Source: Bolinopsis microptera
Lineage: Eukaryota; Ctenophora; Tentaculata; Lobata; Bolinopsidae
Length of the DNA: 64,000 bases
Assembly: GCF_026151205.1 (NCBI RefSeq)
Contig: NC_087080.1
Span: 3,515,096 to 3,579,095, forward strand
Direction: 5' to 3'
Shown: piece after piece, positions 45,279 to 57,528 of the stretch
Position numbering within the stretch: position 1 is the stretch's first letter
Layout: the number at the start of each line of letters is the position of its first letter
Position numbers and translations under genes: made by a program
The notes under the pieces: model-generated
Database searches by the model: none
The model's input: only the letters and a program-made list of their open reading frames with translations
Told to the model about the DNA's origin: nothing

Positions 45279-48211
45279 GGCACTATCCGTCGCGGAGTAG
45301 AGTCCGCGGCGGAGCCGCCGGACTCCGAGCGGACTCCGGCGGTGCTCCGCCAAAATGTATTTACACTGGACTCGAGTACATTTTGGCGAGCGGACTCCGA
45401 GCTGACTTTAAAGTCCGCCGCGGACTCCGAGCGGCTCCGCGGCGGCTCGGCGGAATGTCCGCTGCGGACTAAGCCACTAGGCGGACTCCGGTCCGCCGCG
45501 GACTCCGGCGGAGTGCTTGGCGGACTCCGGCGGACTCCAACAGAGTCCACTGACTTCCGACCTCCGACTTCCGACCCTCGGCTAAATTTGTCACGTGACA
45601 TACAACATAGCATTTTGCAATATTGTGGTCAGATGAAAAGGTCGCTAGTGATAAACCTTAACCATTACCCTCACAATGTCAATAGTGTACAACTCTAGTC
45701 CTAACTTTGACCCTATAATGTATAAACGTTGACCCTAACCCTCCACCAAACCGTCCGCAGCGAAATATCAATGTCATTGACTGGTCACGTGACCAAAACA
45801 ATTTTTGTCATATTATCTCATATAGGGAAGCGTTTTTAGTTTTACCCTACACGTTGCATGTGGCGTCATTCGGCCGGATCCCAGCAAGCAAAAATACGTC
45901 GACCATCACAGGACGACGCCAGCCAGCACTCTCTACGCTCTTCGAGCTCCGATCGTCCTGTGACGAAGTAAGGACGAAGCCTGAGGTCCTCAGGTAACAT
46001 CGACCACCGATTGAAAATTCAAAGATTTTTTGACATAAAGGTCAAATGTAAAACTAAAATCTTGATGTTGATTGATTGACGACGTCAATTTTTGAGCACA
46101 GCGCGAGCGCATGCGGAAAAGGACCGCGTAGCTAGTCAAGATGTTGATAAATATTTGGCTTGTGGCGCGATGTGTTGCTCTAAGTATAGCCCTCTCGCTT
46201 GCAGTAGCGTACGACCGCCGGAAATGACTTGTGGAACAAGCGCGCCCGCAGCGGCGCGAAAGCACCTGGTTAGCTAGATGAACGCGATGTGCCCTGTAGG
46301 ATGAAATCCTATACTAGCTGACGCCACTCGCAGCTGTGATGTTCGCTGTACGTCAGCGATCGAAATTTATACGCGTATCACCCGTTAAGATGTGCCACCC
46401 GACGCGCCACGCAATTTTTCTCGTTGCTCGTCGCACATCGACGAACAACGAAGCTCGTTGCGACGTGCAATGAGCTGCCAGGCTAGGACATCGTCCTGGT
46501 CCAACAAATTTTGGCGAGCGCGAGCGATTTTCTCCAAAAATTTAAAAGCAGCGTATTTTGTCTCATTTTTATTACTATATCAACTCCGATATCCACCAAA
46601 TTTTTCGGACAGTTGTGAAAGCCCAATTGGAAGGTCGTCGCCAATTTCCAGAATGATCTCATTTAAGGAACTGAAGATAAATCCGAATAATACGACAAAA
46701 ATGGTCAAATTTGGACGAATTCGGTCAAATTACGCGACTTTTACAGCTACTTTTGCTCCAAAAGCCGCGCACCATCAAATATGGCACCTAGGCGAAACTC
46801 ACTGATCTTTCCAAAAAGGTATAACAAATTTGGTATTGTGAAAATTCTCACAGTCTCTAGAAAACAGTGGTACACAATTTTTTAAAATCCAAGCAACTTT
46901 ATTTTTATCGTGCACCCCCTATAAGAAGAAACCTAGCCAGAGTGGAAGTCGGCGCCCTCATTAAATTTTTGGAGAAAATCGCTCGCGCTCGCCAAAATTT
47001 GTTGGACCAGGACGATGTCCTAGCCTGGCAGCTCATTGCGCGTCGCAACGAGCTTCGTTGTTCGTCGATGTGCGACGAGCAACGAGAAAAATTGCGTGGC
47101 GCGTCGGGTGGCACATCTTAACGGGTGATACGCGTATAAATTTCGATCGCTGACGTACAGCGAGTGGCGTCAGCTAGTAGGATTTCATCCTACAAGGCAC
47201 ATCGCGTTCATCTAGCTAACCAGGTGCTTTCGCGCCGCTGCGGGCGCGCTTGTTCCACAAGTCATTTCCGGCGGTCGTACGCTACTGCAAGCGAGAGGGC
47301 TATACTTAGAGCAACACATCGCGCCACAAGCCAAATATTTATCAACATCTTGACTAGCTACGCGGTCCTTTTCCGCATGCGCTCGCGCTGTGCTCAAAAA
47401 TTGACGTCGTCAATCAATCAACATCAAGATTTTAGTTTTACATTTGACCTTTATGTCAAAAAAATCTTTGAATTTTCAATCGGTGGTCGATGTTACCTGA
47501 GGACCTCAGGCTTCGTCCTTACTTCGTCACAGGACGATCGGAGCTCGAAGAGCGTAGAGAGTGCTGGCTGGCGTCGTCCTGTGATGGTCGACGTATTTTT
47601 GCTTGCTGGGATCCGGCCGAATGACGCCACATGCAACGTGTAGGGTAAAACTAAAAACGCTTCCCTATATGAGATAATATGACAAAAATTGTTTTGGTCA
47701 CGTGACCAGTCAATGACATTGATATTTCGCTGCGGACGGTTTGGTGGAGGGTTAGGGTCAACGTTTATACATTATAGGGTCAAAGTTAGGACTAGAGTTG
47801 TACACTATTGACATTGTGAGGGTAATGGTTAAGGTTTATCACTAGCGACCTTTTCATCTGACCACAATATTGCAAAATGCTATGTTGTATGTCACGTGAC
47901 AAATTTAGCCGAGGGTCGGAAGTCGGAGGTCGGAAGTCAGTGGACTCTGTTGGAGTCCGCCGGAGTCCGCCAAGCACTCCGCCGGAGTCCGCGGCGGACC
48001 GGAGTCCGCCTAGTGGCTTAGTCCGCAGCGGACATTCCGCCGAGCCGCCGCGGAGCCGCTCGGAGTCCGCGGCGGACTTTAGAGTCCGCTCGGAGTCCGC
48101 TCGCCAAAATGTACTCGAGTCCAGTGTAAATACATTTTGGCGGAGCACCGCCGGAGTCCGCTCGGAGTCCGGCGGCTCCGCCGCGGACTCTACTCCGCGA
48201 CGGATAGTGCC
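45279..48211. mobile_element. 2.9-kb foldback element with 1.25-kb arms and 8-bp target duplication
   Basis: The left arm 45279-46545 and right arm 46961-48211 are near-perfect inverted repeats, starting GGCACTATCCGTCGCGGAGT. The direct duplication TGCTCTAT flanks the element at 45271-45278 and 48212-48219. The outer 300 bp of each arm is GC-rich with repeated GTCCGC/GGAGTC words. The inner part contains AT-rich and CpG-rich segments. Mirrored open frames occur in both arms and are repeat shadows. There is no transposase. The 8-bp duplication fits several superfamilies (hAT, Merlin, P), and the ends do not decide which. Confidence 0.93.
46546..46960. repeat. Dispersed repeat forming the centre of the foldback element
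   Basis: From AGCAGCGTATTTTGTC to ATCGTGCACCCCCTATAAG this matches the repeat family in 4009-4860, in the same order. The element therefore has a centre acquired from, or shared with, the 3.1-kb inverted repeat. Confidence 0.85.
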
Positions 48212-48219
48212 TGCTCTAT

Positions 48220-49398
48220 TGATGGTTCTTGTCAAAATATTAATAAGATCGATCAAGGCGTGACTGTGTTTTTTTCTGGATATGATAATGTTTGGTGATG
48301 ATTGGTAGATTATTGTCCAGCACATCAGAGCTTAAGTTTAACTTAAAAATGTTAATTTAAATTTCGCTAAGTCACTGAAAATGTGATAGAATAAAAAACA
48401 TTTTGTGCCCCAACAATATAAATTTAATGCGAAGAATTGGTATAAGCTGCTCTATTTCTTGTATTAATCAATTCCAACCATAATAGGAGTGTTAACATGA
48501 AGTATGAACGAAAAATTATTAAACCTTGATGATATACCCCCTTAATGATATTATGTGATGTATATTATCAAATTCATATTTTTAAAACAAGTATGCACAT
48601 GGATGTATGCACAAATTTATATAGTGCAGAGGATCACTGTAATCAGCATATTCTTGTCGTCAAGAAGCATTACACTAATTTCAAGTCAGATATTGAAGAC
48701 AACAAGTTTGGACGAGGATTTTAAATATATAAAAGTGTATACATTGTTCGTAGTGTATTATTTGTAATAGATGCGAGTTATCAAATGTTTTATAGGAGTA
48801 GTCAAGAAGCTTGAGTTTTGGCGCTATGACGTGCTCCAGATTTTAGAAGATCTAAATATAAAATCTTTTAATGGGAATTGAACAGTGAGATTGGTTTTCT
48901 TTCTACATGATAACTCATATTGCTGGTTCAGTTATGTTGGGCATCTGAGTTTGAGTATTTTAAGGAGCACTCTCTTTGGGAAACCAAGCAACAACTATTT
49001 ATTATATATTATTATATATTATATATAATCTGGTGGATTCGTGTAGTGTTATTGAGTCTCATGATTTTATAGTTCTTTTATTCAAATTTCTGATAGTTTT
49101 AAACTATTTTCACAACTACAATTAAATACATTTATTGAGAATGTGAGTATGACGTAGAAATGTCGATACGTTATTCAGCTATTTTTTCCATTAGAATTTG
49201 TCTTCACTGAGTCTATTCAGAAACAATCAGAAATTTGAATAAAAGAACTATATATAATTATAGGTATAGCTGATAGCACAGTGTATATGGCCTACACGGA
49301 CCGCCTCTAACTGGCCAATCCCTGTTTACATGCCGTGTAGCAGGGGACCAGATAGAGCTAAACTAGTAAGCGCTAAGAGTAAGAGCTAACTAGTAATC
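48220..49398. other. No gene seen
   Basis: AT-rich sequence with a TATATTA run near 49000-49030. No supported ORF. Confidence 0.5.
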
Positions 49399-49400
49399 TA

Positions 49401-51989
49401 TATGGACACGTTCATTTGAGTTTGAGGATATTGGTAAATATAAGTGACCCTATTAAAAGGCACAGTATAGTTGACTTTGTCACACTATGAAATTACACAA
49501 ACCCTTGATGCGATGGTTAGGATAATCGTCTCATCCTCTTGGCTAACTTTGTCACATAACGATATCTTAATCAGGTGATAAGATATTGTTTAAATACGGC
49601 CGGCACGGAAATGTTTACATTGTCACACTATAAACATGTGACGGAGTAAATATGGACCCCTTGCTGCCGTTTTTGACCAAATTTTTGAGTGTCCAGTTGA
49701 TTGGATGGGTACATATGACCATTACCTACATATTTGACGAATTTTTCGTTAGATGGTGCACTCAGGTTTACTCTGTCACACATTTAAGAAAATATGTGAA
49801 GAATATTTAGGGCACCCTGATAAGCAATACTGAGTAATGTAGGTTTATTTGATGGCCTGGAAGTGCTAGGAATTGTTATTATATCATATAGTCGTGAGGA
49901 ATTAAAACACAGAAGGCACAAACAAGTTTACTTTGTCACATAATCTTGATGATATCTGAACATGTGTGAATTTGAAAAAATAATGATATACTAGCTTAAA
50001 GCCCTTATAATACGTACTATGGATCAAACAATACTGCTAGTACCATGCACCAGTCACATAAATCATTATCGGGTGGTAATATGTTAACTGTGTTACAATT
50101 AAACTACCGCAACATGGTCAAAAATAGGGTAATTTCGTGACAAAAAAATTATTATAACTCTGTTAGCTCCTTGCTGGCAAAATAACTAGTTAATCGAAAT
50201 TATTTTGATGATAAAGTAACATAGTATTCTAATAGAGGTATAATTCTTCAAAATAGGGGCAAGACATGTTTACTTTGTCACATCAGTTATTATAAGAGTT
50301 AGGTAATCGTCATCAGATATTTATGAAATTTCTCTCGAAATTGATTTTATAGTTGTTTCTAATAGAGGGGAGTGATATCTATCTGCTACTTTTGGTCCCA
50401 TGGAAAAATATTGTTCCTAGACGAAATTATTACCGGTCAAAGGTCAGCGCTCATGTGTAATTGTATTGCGCAAGCGATTTTCAATCGCGCGCCCTGAAAA
50501 TCGAATCTAAAGATCTATCTTTTCCTACATTTTTTGAGCAATCACCTTGAAACTTTCAGGATATGTTCTAAGGACCATTTAGAAGATTTCACTCTTTTTA
50601 GAATTTCGAGGCCTTTAAATTTTTTATTCGATTTTGAAAATCTTGGACCTCTTTTTTTGACGATTTTCCAGGTCAACAGATCTTTTTCGTAGTTTGGATC
50701 GATTAATATAGGCAATAAAGCATCCTTTGCCAATTTTAACACACTATCTTGATACTGTTGGGGGAGGGAAAGTTAATTTTGTCACATTTTCAGTGTCTTT
50801 GACAAATTAATCTAAAATTGTTAAACTTGAGCTCTGATGTTCTGGACAATATTCTACCAATCGTTTCTGAAAGAATGTTGAATTCTAATAGAGTTATAGA
50901 TCTTCAAAATAGGGGCAAGACATCTTTACTTTGTCACATCAGTTATTATTAGAGTTAGGTAATCGTCATCACATTAACATTTATATTCTTTCGTAGTTTG
51001 GATCGATTAATATAGGCAATAAAGCATCCTATGCCAATTTTAACACACTATCTTGAAATTGTTGTGGCAGGAAAAGTTAATTTTATCACATTTTTAGTGA
51101 CTTTGACAAATTTAACCTAAAATTGTTAAACTTGAGCTCTGATGTTCTGGACTATATTCTACCAATTTTTTCTGAAAGAATGTTGAATTCTAATAGATAG
51201 GAGTTATAGAATATTATATAGATCTTCAAAATAGGGGCAAGACATGTTTACTTTGTCACATCAGTTATTATAAGAGTTATTATAAGAGACTATTTCATTC
51301 TATAATCATTGTTTTTAACCTATTTACGATTTCGTATCATTTTTTGTGACAATGTTGAATGTAAACATCAACTGATCTTAACTTGCATCAACTATATTGT
51401 CATCATATAAAGTTTTCCCGCCTTCAAACCAAAATCAGATATAAATAATTCGCCACAAATTTAAAATTCCATATATTGTGACAGAATTAACCTCATTTCC
51501 CAATAACCAAGTGCCTGTATTAGCTAACTACTCAAAACAACATATTTTAGGACTATGATTGGTAGATCAACCATCAAATAATGAGTTAAAAGGGTTTTGA
51601 GGACAACTCACAGTAGAATAGAGGTATGGTATTCTGAGTGTGACAAAGTTACCCAAATATTGCCTTGTAACCGTTCGATCCGTGCCCTTTAACCAATGTT
51701 GTATCATAATTGTTAGATTGACCTAATCTACTATATTTCAGACCAAGGAATGATAATTAGACAACTGCAGTTAACTAAGTCACACAAAATGTGACATTTG
51801 AAACATTATAGTGCCTAACAACAATAGATTTTCTTTCTGAGCAGTGCATATGGAAGTATGGGTTACGTAGCTAATGTTCAGAACTTCTGAACGTGCTAGG
51901 TTAATAGATGTCAAAATTAAGCCACTATCGTCAAAAACGCTATTATTTTTGTTTACCAATATCCTCAAACTCAAATGAACGTGTCCATA
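49401..51989. mobile_element. 2.6-kb TA-flanked inverted-repeat element with recurring GTCACAT phrase
   Basis: TATGGACACGTTCATTTGAG at the left continues to a perfect 38-bp match with the complement of 51952-51989. Both ends are flanked by TA (49399-49400 and 51990-51991), as in Tc1/mariner-type insertions. The interior has no transposase ORF. About ten copies of a TTTACTTTGTCACAT-like phrase recur in it, some with context (50686-50965 repeated at about 50994-51275). A few are in reverse orientation near the right end (51477, 51637). Confidence 0.75.
50686..51275. repeat. Tandem duplication of about 310 bp
   Basis: Both copies run from GTAGTTTGGATCGATTAATA through GCTCTGATGTTCTGGAC to ACTTTGTCACATCAGTTATT, with scattered changes and a small insertion in the second copy. 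It lies inside the TA-flanked element. Confidence 0.88.
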
Positions 51990-51991
51990 TA

Positions 51992-52713
51992 CTATACGTA
52001 TATGTATAGATTTTCCAATTATGATTTCAAATGATATTATGTTTAAACAAGTTGGGGAAGTTTTGATAGTCAGCTTAAATAAATTGCATAAAATGACTGA
52101 GAACAAGAACTACCATAATATATAAAGAGTAACAACAAATAATTTGAGTTTTCACCTAACATTTCCATGATTAAATTGCTGTCAATCGATATTACTAAGT
52201 AAGCCGCCAAGGTAATGATGTAGACTTAAACTGTGAATGGCACAATTTTACAAACCAGCAAATTCATGAAAAAAACGACACTTCAAACCTCAAAAATGTA
52301 ACTAAAAATCGAAACCAGATATAAAGCTGCTTATAACGAAGTGACACTGCTTAAAGATGAATGAAACACTGATAGTGAAAAATCGTGATTGATAGATGCC
52401 GGAGTTGAATAATGAAGGTGTACATATATGTACCTTGTTTTTGATGAAGCTTTAGTAGGACACGAATGGCTTGAGTCATCCTGATCCGGTAGATTTCCAC
52501 AAAACGGTCAACCCAACAAAAACACGGCAGTAAATCTGAAATTGTTAACGAAAGCACAAATTGGCCATTGGCGATGAACTTTAAGTTTGAATCACTCGAA
52601 GTCGAAATTAACATACCTGTGATCATGTATCACAGAATTTAATCGAGTAAAGTGTATAGTCAAATATAAAGTATAGAATAACTGAATATAAGGTGTAATA
52701 AGGTGTAATAAAA
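51992..52713. other. No gene seen
   Basis: AT-rich sequence. The minus-strand frame at 52351-52626 shows no recognisable domain. Confidence 0.45.
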
Positions 52714-52902
52714 TTGAAATACAATTGGGCTGTAAGGAAGATCCAAGGAGTGCCCTCTAAATGTGCCCGTGGAAATGTAAACAGTATCTACCACGCCCTT
52801 GACTGCAAACTAGGTGGATACGTTTCCATGCGCCACAATGCCATAAGAGAGACTGCTGCTTTCTTCCTCCGAGAAGCTAAGTGTAAAGACGTATATATAT
52901 AA
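52714..52902 (+). pseudogene. Fragment of a retroelement C-terminal zinc-binding region
   Basis: The frame encodes PSKCARGNVNSIYHALDC, KLGGYVSMRHNAIRE and a short tail. The spacing Cys, His-Ala-Leu-x-Cys-x-x-Gly-Gly, RHN-x-x-R is the pattern I know from the C-terminal part of invertebrate non-LTR retrotransposon polyproteins, downstream of the reverse transcriptase. The rest of the element is absent. The first residue of the frame is not a real start. An isolated exon of a host gene derived from such an element is less likely. Confidence 0.55.
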
Positions 52903-54244
52903 GGATATAGAACGAGCACTCCTGATAGTCAAACCAATTTTGCAATTTATCCAATGCGAAAATGCGCGTTAGCAGTTGAATGAAAAAAGTTTGGGCGAGC
53001 GATTTAGTGAGCGCGGATTTCAAGAGTAGTGGTCCACAGGGGTCCGAAAAAGCCGTACAGGCACTTGGGTCCTTATCCTTGTCACTAGTCTCAATTGGAT
53101 TCAGTTTACACAAAACATGAACATTTAGACGTACACATTGACGCGATATTTATTAGAAAGCAAAAAGTATAAAATAATATGTGCGTGCCTAACTTGAGCC
53201 GCGCCGCATAAGAATTGCGATGCGTGTAGCTGTAGGGGCTGGAGTACGCTTATTTATTATTTCATATTTATAGATTAATGAAATGTTGCATTGTAAATAT
53301 TTAGAATTGACGATATATTATGATCTAAAAGTAACTTTTATAAAGTAGGCTTTGGATTTAGGTAAGATTATAATTTATTTTAAAAACCACGGATAGTTTT
53401 AAATTTAATTTGTTGTATGACTATAAACAAGTTAATCCTGTTTTCATGAATGCGCGGCTTTGACGGGCAGTTATTGACTTATACATAAAATTGAACTAAA
53501 TAGAAATGCGGATATATTGAAATTTAAAACTTTCAAAACAGAGGCTCATAAATATTATTATATTATGATTGTAAAATAAAGGATTAAATTTTAAATTTGT
53601 TTCACTAAAATTTGTTTCACATTTTTCTGTGCTTCACTGGGCTCCACCTATAGGTTTAAAATCTTCCTGTTTAAGGCTTCCAGTTAGCAGCACATATCAC
53701 ATTGCCATTACTTGATGAAGCATCTGAAATTGGGAGCAAGGTCTTGACCTTTTCAACTGATCTTTCTGTTATTAGATGTTAATGCAAAGGTCTAACCCCA
53801 TAAGACATTTTTTGATCCTTTTTGTAGTTTAGCCTGCTGTATTGTGTTGAGTTTATACAGTGATATATCATCATCACGAATGTGTCATGTTTCCTCATCT
53901 GTGCAGTGCATGCTTACTGTAGATTTGGGGGCTGGGCGTACGAATAAGCAATCAGCTCCTTGTATTGACCAATCAAAGCCCAGAATCACTACCAACATGC
54001 AAAAAACAAATGCGGTACACCTCCGATCCCAATCAGTATCAAGATCTGTTATTATTAGCTGTTAAAAAATCTTAATACTTAAGTAGAGCAATAATTTCAA
54101 ATCCTTTAAAGCTGTTATGTTGAATACCTATATTACTTTATGTTTCTGGGGCCAAATGATGAAAGCAAGCTTCTAAATTCGGGATAGCCTGTGGCAGGCA
54201 ACGCCCGATTCTAATGCTTCTACAAACCTACACAAGTGCAAGTA
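52903..54244. other. No supported gene
   Basis: AT-rich sequence. An open frame at 53844-54065 lacks recognisable features. GTGGCAGGCAACGCCCGATT near 54190 may be the truncated start of the LINE fragment that follows. Confidence 0.45.
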
Positions 54245-54245
54245 A

Positions 54246-55133
54246 GTAGGTAACACTACTAAGTGTTCAGTAATGCATTTAGATGTTAACGATAACCCAA
54301 GATCAAGTTATTCTCTTAATGGAGTTACATTGGCAGAATCTGTACAGGAAAAAGACTTGGGAGTTATAACCCATAACTCTCTGCTTTGGAATGAACAGAT
54401 TAAGGCTTCAATATCTAAAGCCAACAGAATGATATGTTGGATTGTTAGAAATTTGATTATCAGGGAAAAATCTGTGATGATATCCATTTACAAAGCTTTG
54501 ATAAGACCCCATTTAGAGTATTGTGTTCAATTGTGGAGTCCAGTTGCGGCTCATGGAAGTTGGGGGATCATCTTGGAGCTGGAGAGCGTCCAGAGGCGGT
54601 TTACCCGTCTGATTGACGAGGTGGGTACTCTTCCATACAGTCGTCGACTGGAAATCCTCAATTTAACAACGCTGGCAGAGCGGCGAATACGTGGGGACCT
54701 CATTGAATCTTTTAAAATGATAAGTGGTTTGGCCAATTACGGAGCTGGTTTGTTCAGTATGAGCAGATCTGGTTTTAATGTGGTATCAAACAGTAGATGC
54801 AGTAAAAGTAGCAGTAAAATGAAGAAAGTCCACAGTTCTTTTCTTCCGGAGAGGGTGAGACCTTATTGGAACAAACTCCCCTCGGATGTCAAGAATTGTG
54901 GGACTGTGTTAAGTTTTAAAATAAGATTAGAAGCTTTCAAAAAAGAGACTATTTTAAACGGATCCGTAAATGATATTCATTTTTGGTATGTTTCGGACGA
55001 AGTATTAGGGAAGATTGAGGGATTAAATTATGCTACTAATAAAGAGAAGCACAATGAATATCTTGTGTGTAATCCTCATGTTGCTAAGAAACGCTTTATT
55101 AACTTATATAGTAGTGGAAAGTATGTAAATTAG
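54246..55133 (+). pseudogene. CR1/Jockey-like LINE, C-terminal fragment of the reverse transcriptase ORF
   Basis: About 295 codons are open. The motifs are TKCSVMHLD, EKDLGVITHNSLLWNEQI, ANRMICWIVRNL, IYKALIRPHLEYCVQLWSP, LESVQRRFTRLI, LPYSRRLEILNLTTLAERRIRGDLIE and the C-terminal VRPYWNKLPSDV. These are the thumb and C-terminal regions of CR1/Jockey-type elements. The catalytic core is upstream and missing, so the copy is 5'-truncated. A 3' tail follows the stop to about 55255, ending in repeats of GATTTGATTT. The frame is intact, so the insertion is fairly recent. Confidence 0.92.
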
Positions 55134-55261
55134 ATTCATTTTATCTTGGTTGTTTAGGCCAATAGATTTAAGATATTTTTAAAAACTTTAGTAGATATAT
55201 TTTTGATGATGTGTGATGATGTTTGTGTCATTATATTTTGATTTGATTTATGATTTGATTT

Positions 55262-55531
55262 GCTAGGCATGTGGCACCCATTACGGTAAACATCCATGGA
55301 GTTTTTGCGTTTTCGCTGTACTATATTGCACAGCTCCCCATTTAACCCTCACACACGATTTCTCGAGCATTCGGCTGGGTGGACCGGGAGGCTGCATAAA
55401 TCCTATGGGATCCTTAGCAGAACGTCGACGACGCTCACCCCACGACTAGGTAGACAGCGGGTATTGAACTTGCAACCTCACGATTGCTGGCGTTCTAAGA
55501 ACTGCGCTCTAACCAACTGAGCTATCTGGCC
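55262..55531 (-). mobile_element. tRNA-derived SINE
   Basis: On the minus strand the element starts with a tRNA-like head (55453-55531). It has an A box (TAGCTCAGTTGG) and a B box (GTTCAATACC), the internal RNA polymerase III promoter. A body of about 190 bp follows and ends in GGGTGCCACATGCCTAG, next to a CAAATCAAAT tail. The head's anticodon arm is aberrant, so it is not a functional tRNA gene. A body fragment recurs at 27765. Confidence 0.85.
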
Positions 55532-55682
55532 GTTATTTGTATTGGCCAAATTTGTATTGAAATTTTTTGTTGCGACAAGGAAAAGCCTCTCATAAGGAAA
55601 GGAATTATTCTACGCTTCAATGTAAAAAAAATTGTATTTTACTTACATAATAATATATTACTTCAGGAATGGTATATTGGTC

Positions 55683-57116
55683 ATGTCAAAATGTATCAGT
55701 GTAGGTGTTGTTGATGATCATAATGATGCACTCAATTTCTACTACAAGCTAATAGCCAGAAAAAAGATACCGTTTGATGATCTATGTCTGGTACATTTTG
55801 ACAGTCATCCAGATTTGGCTGCACCTGAATCTATCCCCGTTGACCAGGTAGATACATATTGAGTTTTTATCATGTTTTAGACCATTGCTTTATAAATACT
55901 TCCTTATAAATACTTTATAAATGCCTCATCGTTCATATTGCATATTAGAAAACATAATTTATTTATTTCGGACATTCACATATTTTTAATTGATTTCTTA
56001 ATAATCACATGATCCACAGTTTACTGATCGAAAAGAACTCCTTGACAACTTGACAATAGCAGACTGGATTCTACCCGCTGTCTACCAGGGACACTTCACC
56101 ACAGTGGTATGGATAAAACCACCCTGGTCTACTCAGATCCATGTTGGAGAACATGAAATAGAGCTGGGTGTGGATGATAATGGTTTATTGAGAACGTCTT
56201 CTATATTACCTTACTATCTGTCAGACATGAATTATGTTGAAAATCTCCACCATACAAGGTATATTTATTTCTAACACATTTTATACATTTTCTGTTCACC
56301 ATTTTCCATCCATCATTGGTAATCGTGGCTGATACAGCACAATTTAGAAGTTAAAAGCTTTTCAATACGATGTTATTAATTTACTTTTATAATTAAATTG
56401 TAGATCAATAAGGTGGTCTTGCAGAAAGCTGTGATAGCTAAACCCAAATCTTCAGGACGTTTACTCTGCATGTGATCGAACTGTCACATTTGGATAAGGA
56501 GACATCGAAAGAGTACGAGCTGTTAGCTAAAATTCTTCACAATCGACAATGGTGCTTAGATTTTGACATGGATTTCTACTCTACTCAAAATCCTTTTTTG
56601 GACCTTCTTGGTCCATATTTTAATTTCATTGACAGCATCTTCAAATTTAAGGATCTTGGTGATTTCCAAAGAAGTTTGACATACAGGAAAGCTCAGTTGG
56701 ATAGCTTAGAAAAGCTCTGTAGGTCAAATGAAGTTGAAAATAATCTTCCGTTATCTGATGAACAAGAGGAATTTATGTCTAGTCTTAAACATAAGTATCC
56801 AGATTGGGCAGAGTGTATCAAACAAGCGAAATTGCTTGCAAAGGATGACGAATTCATTACTGATCTATTTTACATTGGTCAACAAACTGAGCTACCTCAC
56901 CACCTCTCAAAGAAATCTGAAATAAGAACTTTGCTCTGTAAAACGGAAACTTCACTTAAGCTTTTAAAAAGTTCCCCTGTTGCTATAACTCTAGCTCGGT
57001 CTGAATATGATGAATACTCTACTCAGAAAACATTGGACTTTGTTCACTGTGAACTAGTCTGCATGATGAGGCGATTGTATCGTATACCTTCTGAAATAGG
57101 ATGCCCAAAATCTTAG
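55683..57116 (+). CDS. C5orf22: C5orf22/UPF0489 family protein, three coding exons
   Basis: The exons are 55683-55847, 56020-56258 and 56456-57116, all with GT-AG borders and consistent phases (0, then 2). The product is about 354 residues; the human family member is about 440. The N-terminus has GVVDDHNDAL and LVHFDSHPDL, the family hallmark. It is followed by WILPAVYQGHF and VVWIKPPW, then in exon 3 CLDFDMDFYSTQNPF and ELPHHLS. The HFDSHPD and DFDMDF motifs resemble the metal-binding Asp/His motifs of the arginase/deacetylase-type fold; a biochemical activity is not established. The start is the ATG directly before the conserved block. An acceptor-like TTACTTCAG just upstream (55670) suggests a 5' untranslated exon. 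Near the 3' end of exon 2 the residues differ from vertebrates, as expected for a distant homologue. AATAAA occurs at 57356. Confidence 0.88.
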
Positions 57117-57528
57117 TTTTTAATTTATTAAGTAATTTATTTCCGAACTGTAGCTTTTATTGAGCAGATCAGCAAGTTTGTTTAATGACTTCGAGTTGTT
57201 TGAATATTATTTCACTTTGTTGAACTGTTAATTTTGATAAATATCATCGTGCTACTAAAATCATGAAAGGATTGTACTTGGAATTTAAACCTCACTCGTT
57301 TTATTAGTGAGAAACTTCAGATCTCACAGCTAACAATTTGCCAAAATCTCACAAAAATAAACCTCTAATTGTAGATCAATTTAATATGAAAACGGCAAGA
57401 CTGCAAGAGCAATCCTAAAAAAGATTTTGTTTGATAATTGTAAGTTGCAGCTCTTTTAGGTTGTTGCTTATCTCTATCGATTTTTTTCACCAATTAAAAA
57501 TGTACAACTAATCTTTGAACAACCAAGA

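Noticed and set aside
45275-48263. Paired, mirror-image ORFs of 60-180 residues
   Set aside because: The same frames occur in both arms of the foldback element on opposite strands. Their composition follows the GTCCGC words, and no domain is visible.
55453-55531. A functional tRNA gene
   Set aside because: The A and B boxes are present but the anticodon arm does not fold properly, and the sequence continues into a SINE body.
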